DNA of 64,000 nucleotides. Source: Arenibacter troitsensis (GTDB lineage Bacteria > Bacteroidota > Bacteroidia > Flavobacteriales > Flavobacteriaceae). This document shows, piece by piece, positions 17,497 to 26,614 of the stretch. The notes under the pieces were generated by a model. That model made no database searches. It was not told where the DNA came from and saw nothing but the letters and a program-made list of their open reading frames with translations. Made by a program: the position numbers and the translations under genes. The first letter of the stretch is position 1. Each line of letters starts with the position of its first letter. The stretch lies in assembly GCF_900177645.1 (NCBI RefSeq), contig NZ_FXAO01000002.1, positions 248,001 to 312,000 of the forward strand. The letters run 5' to 3'.

Positions 17497-18885
17497 TCAA
17501 TCTATCTCCTGCAAGGCCTTTTGTGCAATTAGTTTTTTGGTCAAATAATTAAATCGAATATACAACATTATGGCAGATGCCGTAAGCCCGGACAATAAGC
17601 CGATCCAAATTCCAGTACTCTGCAATGGCGTATATAATCCCAGATAAAAACTAATGGGAAAGCCAATTATCCAATAAGCTACAAAGGTAATCATGGTGGG
17701 TATCCTTACATCCTGAAGCCCCCTTAGCGCTCCCAATACCACAACCTGTAAGCCATCTGAAATTTGAAATACCGCCGCAACCAAAATTAGTTCTGCTGCC
17801 ATTTTTATCACTTCCACGTTGTCTGACAGATTGTTGGCATCCCCAAGATCCAGATAAATTGTTGGCAGAAAATCATTTAGAACAACAAAAGACACCGCAA
17901 AAATAACTTCCAACACAAAAGTGAGCAGAAAAATAGATTGTGCAATACGCCTTAATTCTTTAAAATTCATTAACCCCTTTTGATTTCCTACACGTATCAT
18001 GGCGGCAACGCCCAGCCCCATTCCTACCATAAAGGTCATACTGCTCAAGTTTAATGCAATCTGGTTGGCCGCTTGCGAATTCTTGCCCAAAACACCACTT
18101 AACCAAACTGCCGCAGTAAAAATGGCTACTTCAAAAAACATTTGTAAAGCCGATGGAAATCCAAGGTCAATGATTTTTCTCATGACCTTTTTCTCTATTA
18201 TCCTAAAATTAAGTCCGGTAATATAGTCGTGAAATTTCTTTTTTTTCTTAAGTAGTACCCAAAGAAAAAGGACCATTACAATACGGGAAATCAAGGTTCC
18301 CCAGGCCGCCCCCACAATTCCCATTTTGGGAAAGCCCCAAGAACCAAAAATAAGAAGATAGTTTAAGAGGATGTTTACAAAATTGGCAATTACAGTTGCG
18401 TACATAGGGTATTTGGTCTGGGACAATCCCTCTGAGAACTGTTTAAAAGCTTGGAATATAATTAACGGAACCAAGGAAAATGCCACTAAATCCAGATAGG
18501 GCATAGCCAATTCCACCACTTCTGGAGGTTGCTTCATTAGATACATGAGTGGCTTGGCCAATAGTATTATCCCAAAGAGTGAAATTCCCATTAGTGTGCA
18601 CAATAATAGGCCATGTTTAAGGGCACTTTTTCCCGCACCAACATTGCCGGCACCATCGGCCTCGGCTACCAAAGGCGTAATGGCAGTAGAAAATCCTATC
18701 CCCAAGGACATGGCTATAAACACAAAACTGTTCCCCAGAGAAACCGCAGCCAGCTCCGCCGTACCCAATTGCCCCACCATAATATTGTCCGCAAACTGTA
18801 CGAACGAATGGCCCAACATTCCAAGAATTACGGGAAATGAAAGGGATAAATTATAACGAAACTCCTTTGTATATTTATGTAACAA
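17497..18885 (-). CDS. MATE family multidrug efflux transporter
   Basis: 462 residues with 12 membrane helices in two similar halves. The N-terminal half carries VILGMLGHSFVQFADNIMVG, the usual MATE opening, and GAAWGTLISR marks the end of the first half. It exports cationic compounds by Na+ or H+ antiport. The start is TTG at 18885, as no ATG is available before the first helix. A TATATTTG promoter element lies 20-30 bases upstream at 18906-18913. It stands alone between MazG and the small acidic gene. Confidence 0.93.
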   Translation of the reverse strand: MLHKYTKEFRYNLSLSFPVILGMLGHSFVQFADNIMVGQLGTAELAAVSLGNSFVFIAMSLGIGFSTAITPLVAEADGAGNVGAGKSALKHGLLLCTLMGISLFGIILLAKPLMYLMKQPPEVVELAMPYLDLVAFSLVPLIIFQAFKQFSEGLSQTKYPMYATVIANFVNILLNYLLIFGSWGFPKMGIVGAAWGTLISRIVMVLFLWVLLKKKKKFHDYITGLNFRIIEKKVMRKIIDLGFPSALQMFFEVAIFTAAVWLSGVLGKNSQAANQIALNLSSMTFMVGMGLGVAAMIRVGNQKGLMNFKELRRIAQSIFLLTFVLEVIFAVSFVVLNDFLPTIYLDLGDANNLSDNVEVIKMAAELILVAAVFQISDGLQVVVLGALRGLQDVRIPTMITFVAYWIIGFPISFYLGLYTPLQSTGIWIGLLSGLTASAIMLYIRFNYLTKKLIAQKALQEID

Positions 18886-18905
18886 TACGACTTAATTTGA
18901 AGGGG

Positions 18906-18913
18906 CAAATATA
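18906..18913 (-). promoter_or_regulatory. -7 promoter element of the MATE gene
   Basis: TATATTTG on the minus strand, matching TAnnTTTG, ending 20 bases before the TTG start at 18885. No clear -33 TTG was found at normal spacing. Confidence 0.4.
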
Positions 18914-18970
18914 TATTATCGCCACACTATTCTCGAGAATATTTGAAAATTAATAGATAATAGAACTATT

Positions 18971-19744
18971 TTAAATGGTCTTGGCCTCCTCCCAAAAAAC
19001 ATCCATTTCCGACAAGGTCATATCCTTTAAGGCCTTACCCTGTTCCTTGGCCTTGTTTTCCAAATATTGAAATCGTTTAATAAACTTCTTGTTGGTACGC
19101 TCCAAGGCGTTTTCTGGATTGATATTCAAAAATCGGGCATAATTTACCATAGAAAATAGTACATCGCCAAATTCGGACTCCATAGCGTCCGCATTTCCTT
19201 GCCTAACCTCATCTTGGAATTCTTCCAGTTCCTCCTGCACTTTCTCCCATACCTGTTCTGGCTTTTCCCAATCGAACCCTACTCCTGCCACCTTGTCCTG
19301 AATACGGTTGGCCTTTACCAAAGCCGGTAATCCCTTGGGAACACCCTCCAAGACACTTTTTTTACCTTCCTTTAATTTTATTTTTTCCCAATTCTGCTTC
19401 ACCTCCTCTTCATTTTCCACCACTACATCCCCATAAATATGAGGATGCCTATTGATGAGCTTATCACAGATATCATTGGCAACGTCCGCTATATCAAAAT
19501 GCTTGGTCTCGCTCCCTATCTTGGCATAAAAGACGATATGCAGGAGTACATCGCCCAATTCCTTTTTTATTTCCTCCAGGTCATTGTCCAATATGGCGTC
19601 TCCCAATTCATAGGTTTCCTCAATGGTCAAATGACGCAGAGTTTGCATGGTTTGCTTTTTGTCCCACGGACATTGGGTTCGCAATTCATCCATTATAGTG
19701 AGAAGACGATCGAAGGCCTGTAATTGGGATTCCCTAGAATTCAT
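18971..19744 (-). CDS. mazG: Nucleoside triphosphate pyrophosphohydrolase MazG
   Basis: Hydrolyses NTPs and dNTPs to monophosphates, clearing damaged nucleotides. Two MazG domains are seen. The N-terminal one has the metal-binding EETYELGDAI and KKELGDVLLH (about residues 46-75), and the second is at about 165-235 (EFGDVLFSMVNYARFLN). The length of 257 residues is normal. It has a well-formed promoter directly upstream containing a 10-base palindrome. Confidence 0.95.
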   Translation of the reverse strand: MNSRESQLQAFDRLLTIMDELRTQCPWDKKQTMQTLRHLTIEETYELGDAILDNDLEEIKKELGDVLLHIVFYAKIGSETKHFDIADVANDICDKLINRHPHIYGDVVVENEEEVKQNWEKIKLKEGKKSVLEGVPKGLPALVKANRIQDKVAGVGFDWEKPEQVWEKVQEELEEFQDEVRQGNADAMESEFGDVLFSMVNYARFLNINPENALERTNKKFIKRFQYLENKAKEQGKALKDMTLSEMDVFWEEAKTI

Positions 19745-19760
19745 AAAGTTTGCTTTTCAA

Positions 19761-19788
19761 CAAAAATACAAAGACCGTACGGTTTCAA
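19761..19788 (-). promoter_or_regulatory. mazG promoter (TTG-N17-TATTTTTG)
   Basis: On the minus strand, TTG at 19788-19786 and TATTTTTG at 19768-19761 are 17 bases apart, matching the Bacteroidota pattern. The ATG follows 16 bases after the -7 element. The spacer contains the perfect palindrome ACCGTACGGT (19773-19782). Confidence 0.6.
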
Positions 19789-20031
19789 CTATCGTATGTT
19801 CCGAGTTTTTTAGCTAACTTTAGTTCCTAACTTTTCTGACCCAAGCAATATGACCAACATAAAATTGATTCTCCGTGATGCCTTCATTTGGGTTGACCTT
19901 ATGTCTTGGGATAGACCCAAGGATTTGGGAGTAATTCCACTTCAATGTGATATGGCCTTTGATCCCACATGAGTTATCGGCTGAAATAATATTTAATCAA
20001 ACCATAGAGAATTATAAACCAAACTAGAAAA

Positions 20032-21069
20032 ATGAAACCTAAAATGACCTTTAAAAAAATAATCTCAACCTCCGTGCTCCTCATGTTTATGGGTATACTT
20101 CCCGCCCAGGTATTGGAAAAAGCCAATGTGTTTTTAAATAGTTTGTCCGACGAAATTAAGGCAAAAACCTTATTCAGCTTAGAGGACACAGAGCGCTTTA
20201 ACATGAATTATGTTCCCATTCCAAGGGCGGGAGCCACATTCCATGATTTTAACGAGACACAAAAAAAAGCGGCGCTCGACCTCCTAAGGGCTTCTCTGAG
20301 CGAAGAGGGTTTTCGCAAGTCTCAGGAAATAATGGAACTGGAAAAAGTATTGAGAATTATAGAAAATAACGACAACGATAAAATGCCTGACGGAAGGCCT
20401 AGGCGAGACCCATTAAATTACCACTTTTGTATTTTCGGCAAACCATCCGAGGACGAGCCTTGGGGATGGCGATTTGAAGGTCACCATCTCTCCTTAAATT
20501 TTACCTCCACCGACGGGATTATTACCTCCTCCACCCCTACTTTCTTTGGCACCAACCCAGGCATTGTGCGTAGTACGGAATACAAGGGAAGAGAAGTTCT
20601 TAAAAAAGAAGCGCAATTAGGTTTTTCCCTTCTCCATTCCATGTCCCAGGAACAATTAAAAACAGTGGTATTTACAGATGTTGCCCCGCACGATATCATT
20701 ACCACGACCAAAAGAAAGGTAGAACAACTGGAATCTATAGGAATCGCATATCGGGACCTATCCAAAAACCAAAAGAAAATATTCATGGAACTTCTGGAGC
20801 TGTACATCAACAACTACGAACATGGATTTGCCGAAGGATTTAGGGACAAAATAACCAAAGCCGGCATAGACAATTTAAAATTTGCATGGGCAGGAAGTCA
20901 TCAACCGGGCAAAGGGCATTACTTCCGTATTCAGGGTCCTAGCCTACTTATAGAATACGATAACACCCAAAACAATGCCAATCATGTACACACTGTAGTA
21001 AGGGATCTCACCAATGATTACGGGGAAGATGTATTAAAGGACCACTATGAAAAAGAGCACCAACATTAA
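20032..21069 (+). CDS. DUF3500 family exported protein
   Basis: 345 residues with an N-terminal signal peptide (hydrophobic SVLLMFMGILPA, cleavage near residue 26). DUF3500 fills the rest, recognised by the conserved WGWRFEGHHLSLNF segment, the TPTFFGTNPG turn and the C-terminal GHYFRIQGPSLLIEYDNTQ with HVHTV. The clustered His, Trp and Asp suggest an enzyme or metal site, but the function is unknown. It is followed 70 bases later by a lactonase-like gene in the same direction. Confidence 0.85.
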   Translation: MKPKMTFKKIISTSVLLMFMGILPAQVLEKANVFLNSLSDEIKAKTLFSLEDTERFNMNYVPIPRAGATFHDFNETQKKAALDLLRASLSEEGFRKSQEIMELEKVLRIIENNDNDKMPDGRPRRDPLNYHFCIFGKPSEDEPWGWRFEGHHLSLNFTSTDGIITSSTPTFFGTNPGIVRSTEYKGREVLKKEAQLGFSLLHSMSQEQLKTVVFTDVAPHDIITTTKRKVEQLESIGIAYRDLSKNQKKIFMELLELYINNYEHGFAEGFRDKITKAGIDNLKFAWAGSHQPGKGHYFRIQGPSLLIEYDNTQNNANHVHTVVRDLTNDYGEDVLKDHYEKEHQH

Positions 21070-21139
21070 TATAAATCATATAAGGCTTAACCACCAGTGG
21101 CAATAATTACCAATTAGTTTTAAGTTTTAAAATTATTAA

Positions 21140-22036
21140 ATGAAAAAAGTATTAAATGTCTTTTTGGCAATACCAATTTTGCTGTCCCTGTCCTGCAAAT
21201 CATTACAAACCTCCTTAATTGCCAAGGATGCCGAAGTACAATTGGTGTCATCGGGTTATTCCTTTACGGAAGGCCCCGCCGTGGCGGCCAATGGGGATGT
21301 ATTTTTCACAGACCAACCCAACGATCGTATTTTAAAGTGGTCTGCCAAGAACAAAACCGTCTCGGTCTATATGGAACCTGCAGGTAGGTCCAACGGACTA
21401 TATTTTGACCACGATGGAAACCTTTTGGCCTGTGCGGACGAAAAAAATGAACTCTGGAGTATAGATCCCAATAAAAATGTGACCGTACTAATTGAGGATT
21501 TTCAAGGTAAGAAATTAAACGGGCCCAACGATTTATGGGTAGACCCCAAGGGAGGAATTTATTTTACCGACCCCTTTTACAAACGTCCGTATTGGAGTCG
21601 CACCGAACAGGAATTGGAAAAACAAAATGTCTACTATCTTACCCCCGATCAAAAGGACATCATTACGGTTGCAAATGACTATGTAAGGCCTAATGGCATT
21701 ATTGGCAATAAAGAGGGAAACCTTTTATACGTAGCCGACATTGGTGATAAAAAAACCTATTCCTATACCATAAATCCCGATGCCAGTCTTGGCAATAAGA
21801 CGCTTTTTGCCGATATGGGGTCGGATGGCATGACCATGGACAACCAAGGTAATGTTTACCTCACTGGGAACGGGGTTACCGTTTTCAATTCCAAAGGCGA
21901 ACAAATATTACATATCCCAATAGATCAGAAGTGGACGGCCAATGTCACTTTTGGAGGGAAGGACCAAAAGACATTATTTATTACTGCCATGAATTCTTTG
22001 TATTCCCTCAAGATGAATGTAAAGGGTATTAGGTAG
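21140..22036 (+). CDS. SMP-30/gluconolactonase family lipoprotein
   Basis: Six-bladed propeller of the SMP-30/regucalcin family, which opens sugar lactones such as gluconolactone with a bound divalent metal. Likely ligands are Glu in FTEGPA, Asn in NGPNDL and Asp in GSDGMT, spaced as in the family. A lipoprotein signal ends at Cys19 (LSLSC), so it acts in the periplasm. Together with the nearby exported hydrolases this suggests oxidation of sugars outside the cytoplasm. Confidence 0.9.
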   Translation: MKKVLNVFLAIPILLSLSCKSLQTSLIAKDAEVQLVSSGYSFTEGPAVAANGDVFFTDQPNDRILKWSAKNKTVSVYMEPAGRSNGLYFDHDGNLLACADEKNELWSIDPNKNVTVLIEDFQGKKLNGPNDLWVDPKGGIYFTDPFYKRPYWSRTEQELEKQNVYYLTPDQKDIITVANDYVRPNGIIGNKEGNLLYVADIGDKKTYSYTINPDASLGNKTLFADMGSDGMTMDNQGNVYLTGNGVTVFNSKGEQILHIPIDQKWTANVTFGGKDQKTLFITAMNSLYSLKMNVKGIR

Positions 22037-22090
22037 GATTGTAAGTCAATTAGATTGTTTTTATAGCTAAAGCTTAAGTATAGATAGGGC

Positions 22091-24301
22091 CTAATTGATC
22101 AAATCGAACATTCGGCTATATTTAATAATAATACTATTATTTAAGGGATCGCCCTCCCTTACATTGTAATTATAGACCACAAATAGCCCGGTATTGGCAC
22201 GTTGCAACCAACCCAATCGCAAATTTACCGCCCAAAGTTCATTGGCCGAGTTGTTCTGCACCAAACTTTGTACATATAAATTGGGTCTAAAGGAATAGGT
22301 CATTTGACTGCGAAAAATATTAGCCGTAAAATCGCCTACCGGCAATTGATAATTGTTGTAGAGATAAATAAAATCTGAATTAAACCTATCCCCCAATCGT
22401 ACACTTAAGGTGCCACTTTGTTGATATCTTTTGCCCCCAAAAGAACCCCCTATTACGGAGCGAATATTTATGGAGACGGGCTTGCTCTTATTGGTAAAGA
22501 AAACCAACTGGGATTCCGAGTGCCTATAGGTACCGGGCAGTACGGTAACCCCATCTGATATCTCAAAAGGATCCAGAACCCCTTCGGTAGTAAGGTTTAA
22601 ACCGGTATGGATTTCCATCCCGCTTTTAAATTCCCAGTGGTTATCTATATGTGTATAACTGGTTTCCTGAAAGCCCTCAAAATTCCAAAAACTGTTGTAG
22701 GATATGTGGGGCCTTAATTCCAAGATGACCGAGTTTTCATTCTTTGGCCTATAATGATATAAAACCCTTGCTTCCGGTTTTCTGAAGGCAGAACGCTGTA
22801 AAAATCCAACTTCCGGATTAAAGCCTTCCCCAACTTCCGTATACCCGCCTCCTATTTCCCAACTATTCCAGACATAATCTGTTTTTAACCTGAAAGAATG
22901 TTCATTTATGGTATCCATTGGTCCATTGGTCTGGGCATAAAAACCTGTCATTCTAGCCTTGCGGCCCAGACCCAATTTTCCATCGATGGCTATGGTACTG
23001 TTAAAATCATCTTGGATACCTATCCCCGAACGGTTAATAAATGCTGCCCCCAAGGCCGATCTCCCTTTAAATTCATGGTTAACGCGTGCTACCGTAAAAT
23101 TATTCTTTTGTATCCCAGCATCCTCAACCTCATCGGTGAACATGGTCAAAAGTCCAACATTGGTCCGGTCCAATTTTCCGGATAACCTGGCCCCTCCAAT
23201 TATAGGAACTATGTTTCCGTCATCCCCTATGCCTATTCGTCTACTAAAAAAAAGGTCTACTTCCCCTGGACTCCCCACACTGAACAAGCCTGCATTCTCC
23301 AAGAAAAAGGGTCGCTTCTCGGGAAAAAATAAATTAAAACGATCTAGGTTTACCTGTTGCTCATCAACCTCCACCTGGGCAAAATCGGTATTATAGGTAA
23401 GGTCCAAGGTGAGACTAGGTGTTATACTGAATTTTATATCCCCACCCACCTCGGGGGTAAATTTTGCTTTTGGATCGTTGGCCTCATAATCTTTGGCCAA
23501 CTGCCCCAACACATAAGGAATAACCTTTAAATTCCTGGGAGTTTTAAGATTTAGACCAGTAAGCGTACCGGCCAAGGAAAGTCTATTTAAATTAAACCCT
23601 ATGGGCATTGGCGACCAATAAGCAATTTCATTGGTCTTCCTAATATTTCTGCGAAAATTAATGCCCCAATCCTTTCCTGGTTGAAACCTAATGGTACGCA
23701 ATGGAATGGCAAATTCCGCACTCCAACCTTCATTATGGACCGAGGTCCTAACTTTCCACGAACCATCCCAGTTTAGATTAAAGCCTCCTATGGTTCCGCC
23801 TTGCTGCCTGTTTGTATTCTGGTTGCCCTGGCCTTCATTATCTACCTGGGCATCATATTCCACTCCCAGCGAATTGGTTCCAAAAATAAAACCATTCTGA
23901 TTGTCCTTATAGGTATCCACAATAAAAAGAAAGGCGTCGGTGTTGTCCAACAAAGCATCCCTCCTGGCATCGGAGACTACTAGTCCATCAGGATCCGAAT
24001 CATAACAGACTACTGCCACATAAAAAGTGTGTTCGGTATAGGCTATTCTTATTTCCGTACGTTCACTGGCCGCCTGCCCGTAATTGGGCTGACTTTGTAA
24101 TAAGCCTCCAAACGGTTTTATCTTTTGCCAAACCTCATCTTTTAGAATATTCCCATCCATCAGCGGATCTGTTTCAATAGGAACTGCAACAGCCGTTGGT
24201 CGTGTTAGGATGTCATTATTCAAATCGGTAGTTTGGGAATAACCAATTGTTGACAAGCATAAAAAGACGAAAAGAGCAAAACTGAATTTCTGGATGGGCA
24301 T
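22091..24301 (-). CDS. CBM9-like / DUF5916 outer-membrane protein
   Basis: 736 residues. A signal peptide (1-22) is followed by a carbohydrate-binding family 9-like domain (about 40-215), which has DPLMDGNILKDEVW at its start and AFLFIVDTYKDNQNGF in its core. From about residue 225 to the end is the DUF5916 region, rich in alternating aromatic and polar strands, that is, a probable outer-membrane beta-barrel finishing in short strands. Members are common in marine Bacteroidota and often annotated as hydrolases, without biochemical proof. It is convergent with the lactonase gene. Confidence 0.85.
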   Translation of the reverse strand: MPIQKFSFALFVFLCLSTIGYSQTTDLNNDILTRPTAVAVPIETDPLMDGNILKDEVWQKIKPFGGLLQSQPNYGQAASERTEIRIAYTEHTFYVAVVCYDSDPDGLVVSDARRDALLDNTDAFLFIVDTYKDNQNGFIFGTNSLGVEYDAQVDNEGQGNQNTNRQQGGTIGGFNLNWDGSWKVRTSVHNEGWSAEFAIPLRTIRFQPGKDWGINFRRNIRKTNEIAYWSPMPIGFNLNRLSLAGTLTGLNLKTPRNLKVIPYVLGQLAKDYEANDPKAKFTPEVGGDIKFSITPSLTLDLTYNTDFAQVEVDEQQVNLDRFNLFFPEKRPFFLENAGLFSVGSPGEVDLFFSRRIGIGDDGNIVPIIGGARLSGKLDRTNVGLLTMFTDEVEDAGIQKNNFTVARVNHEFKGRSALGAAFINRSGIGIQDDFNSTIAIDGKLGLGRKARMTGFYAQTNGPMDTINEHSFRLKTDYVWNSWEIGGGYTEVGEGFNPEVGFLQRSAFRKPEARVLYHYRPKNENSVILELRPHISYNSFWNFEGFQETSYTHIDNHWEFKSGMEIHTGLNLTTEGVLDPFEISDGVTVLPGTYRHSESQLVFFTNKSKPVSINIRSVIGGSFGGKRYQQSGTLSVRLGDRFNSDFIYLYNNYQLPVGDFTANIFRSQMTYSFRPNLYVQSLVQNNSANELWAVNLRLGWLQRANTGLFVVYNYNVREGDPLNNSIIIKYSRMFDLIN

Positions 24302-24416
24302 GTTATTTTTGGTTTGTTGGTATTGGTTTGGCGTATTACCCTAATATAATAACTATTAAGGAGTTAATGGAACAATTTTTTAATCTTATCTTTAAAATAT
24401 CCAATCCTTAAACATC

Positions 24417-25667
24417 ATGAAAAATATAAAATCATTAAGTACCCTATTGTTCCTTTTACTTATTCTAGTGATGCCCGCCAACGGGCAAACCGGTAACAAT
24501 GCAGCACCAAGTGTAACCATATCGGGAATTGATAAGGCAAGGTTAAACCGATATGACGATTTTCTTAAAAAGGAAATAAGCGAAAAGAGAATTCCAGGTG
24601 CCGTTTCCTATATCATGAGAAGGGGCGAAATAGTGCACGAAGCCGCTTATGGGTTTAGTAGTATGTCAGATAGGACCCCTATTCAACAGGATCAGCTGTT
24701 CCATATCATGTCCATGACAAAGCCCATTGTAACTGTAGCGTTTATGATGTTATATGAAGAAGGATATTTCCTGCTTACAGATCCGGTTTCCAAATATTTA
24801 CCGCAGTTCAAGGATTTGAAGGTAGCCAAGGATTTGGATCAAGGGACAAATGGTGAAACCGAACCGGCCAATACTGAAATTACAATTGCGCAACTATTGA
24901 CCCACACTGCTGGATTTTCACATGGCCTAGGACGTACCAAATTGGACAACGAGATTGCAGAAGCACTTTATGCCGAACCACATAAGGATATAGAAAGTAG
25001 GGTAAATGCCATGATAAAATTGCCTTTGATAGGGCACCCAGGTAATCAATGGAATTACAGTGCATCCCCAGATGTCCTGGCCCTACTTATTGAACATTTC
25101 TCGGGTATGACCACTGCCGAATTTTTAAAAGAAAGGATATTCGATCCCTTGGAAATGAAAGATACCGGGTATAACGTATCCAAAGAGAACAAGGGGAGAT
25201 GGATGCCTGTTCATAATTTGGACGAGCAAGGCAACCTTATAAATTCCATAACCCAATTGCCCACAGATGGCAATACCATTTATGGTGGTACGCACGGCCT
25301 TTTTTCAAGTGCCTCCGATTATATGAAATTTTGCCAAATGCTTCTCAATAAAGGGCAATATAAGGATAAACATCTACTTAGTCCCAAAACCGTGGATATC
25401 ATGACCATGAACCAAGTGGGAGACCTTTACAAAGCCCCTGGACAAGGTTTCGGACTAGGATTTGGTGTTACCACAGATCTAGCTGCAGGCAAAACATTGG
25501 GGTCCGTAGGTCAATACTATTGGAGCGGTGCCTACTGCACCTATTTTTTTATAGACCCAAAAGAAGAACTCATAGTAATCCTAATGAGTCAGTTACAACC
25601 TTACAACAATTACTATGGGGATAAAATGAGACAAATGGTTTACCAATCGCTCATTACAAAATACTAA
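24417..25667 (+). CDS. Exported class C beta-lactamase-like serine hydrolase
   Basis: A signal peptide (residues 1-23) is followed by the serine hydrolase domain. The nucleophile motif SMTK is at residues 99-102, the YSA motif lies near residue 207 (WNYSASPDVL), and GGTHG near residue 292 stands in for KTG/HxG. Members of this family are esterases, DD-peptidases or peptidases more often than true beta-lactamases, so I do not infer antibiotic resistance. The gene has its own upstream region, divergent from the CBM9/DUF5916 gene. Confidence 0.92.
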   Translation: MKNIKSLSTLLFLLLILVMPANGQTGNNAAPSVTISGIDKARLNRYDDFLKKEISEKRIPGAVSYIMRRGEIVHEAAYGFSSMSDRTPIQQDQLFHIMSMTKPIVTVAFMMLYEEGYFLLTDPVSKYLPQFKDLKVAKDLDQGTNGETEPANTEITIAQLLTHTAGFSHGLGRTKLDNEIAEALYAEPHKDIESRVNAMIKLPLIGHPGNQWNYSASPDVLALLIEHFSGMTTAEFLKERIFDPLEMKDTGYNVSKENKGRWMPVHNLDEQGNLINSITQLPTDGNTIYGGTHGLFSSASDYMKFCQMLLNKGQYKDKHLLSPKTVDIMTMNQVGDLYKAPGQGFGLGFGVTTDLAAGKTLGSVGQYYWSGAYCTYFFIDPKEELIVILMSQLQPYNNYYGDKMRQMVYQSLITKY

Positions 25668-25737
25668 TTAACGCATTAATCAAAAACGCTATGCCTTTTA
25701 CTGGGTGACCGTATTGGACATCCAACCTACATCCTCT

Positions 25738-25749
25738 CCGATAAAGTGT
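25738..25749 (+). repeat. Third copy of the 12-mer CCGATAAAGTGT
   Basis: The same 12-mer occurs at 2356-2367 and 3224-3235 inside the conserved upstream regions of the duplicated small genes. Here it stands in the 250-base gap before the SGNH esterase gene. It may be a shared regulatory site or chance. Confidence 0.3.
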
Positions 25750-25917
25750 CACCAAGGTTTTACCAAGGCTTAGTAGCTTAAAGACTATATTATCTCGACA
25801 ATTATTTAAATACAACGCCAAATAAGGTGATATTTTACCATTGGCGTACAACCAATGTTCCCGGTCGAAAATTATTTGTCAAGAACCATAAAAATTTTAA
25901 TTTAAACCTTTAATTTT

Positions 25918-26568
25918 ATGACATTGAAAAAGATCACTTATTTATTCCTTACTCTGGCGTACCTTGGTTATGGCCAAAAATCCCCTGCCTTTCAAAACGA
26001 GGTAAAGGCCATACAGAAGAAATATGAATCCATTTGGGACTCCTCCAAAGAAACCGTTGTATTTACAGGTAGTTCGAGTATCAGAATGTGGAAAAGCTTG
26101 GAATCCATGTTCCCCAATCACCAAATTATCAACTCTGGTTTTGGGGGGTCTCAATCCTCGGACCTCATCCGCTACTACAATGAGCTCATATTACAATATA
26201 ATCCTAAAAAGGTATTTATCTATGAGGGTGATAATGATATTGCTTCCAAGAAAAAGACCAAAGATATAATAGACAACACCCGTGAAATCATTAATAAGAT
26301 AAGGGAAAGAAACAATGCAACCCAAGTGGTCATAATAGCTGCCAAACCAAGTTTGGCCAGATGGAAGCTAAAAAGAAAATATATGAGATTAAATAGGGCG
26401 TTCGAAAAATTATGTAGAGGGGACAGTACCTTACAGTTCGCCAATGTGTGGGATGTGATGATGGATGGAAAACAGGTAAGAAAGGATATCTTTATAAATG
26501 ACGGACTTCATATGAACAGTAAAGGGTACGACCTTTGGTTCTCCGTCATCAAACCTTATATGAATTGA
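25918..26568 (+). CDS. SGNH/GDSL-type esterase
   Basis: 216 residues with a short signal peptide (1-19). SGNH blocks are in order: FTGSSSIRMW (49-58, nucleophile Ser), GFGGSQSSD (74-82), EGDNDI with the oxyanion Asn near residue 104, and DGLHMNSKGY with the catalytic Asp-His near the C-terminus. Such enzymes remove acyl groups, often acetyl esters from polysaccharides. It is followed 46 bases later by a GH20 hexosaminidase, which fits processing of acetylated amino-sugar polymers. Confidence 0.92.
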   Translation: MTLKKITYLFLTLAYLGYGQKSPAFQNEVKAIQKKYESIWDSSKETVVFTGSSSIRMWKSLESMFPNHQIINSGFGGSQSSDLIRYYNELILQYNPKKVFIYEGDNDIASKKKTKDIIDNTREIINKIRERNNATQVVIIAAKPSLARWKLKRKYMRLNRAFEKLCRGDSTLQFANVWDVMMDGKQVRKDIFINDGLHMNSKGYDLWFSVIKPYMN

Positions 26569-26614
26569 TCCCAAGGGCAGTAATAAGCAAATAATACTAA
26601 TACAATCCGACTAA

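Noticed and set aside
19850-19972. 40-codon frame (MTNIKLILRDAFIWVDLMSWDRP) between mazG and the DUF3500 gene
   Set aside because: Reads like protein in part and a TAACTTTA element stands before it, but it is too short and matches nothing I recognise.
24417-25667. Antibiotic-resistance beta-lactamase
   Set aside because: The motifs fit the broad class C serine hydrolase family, but KTG is replaced by GGTHG and there is no ampR-like regulator. An esterase or peptidase is more likely.
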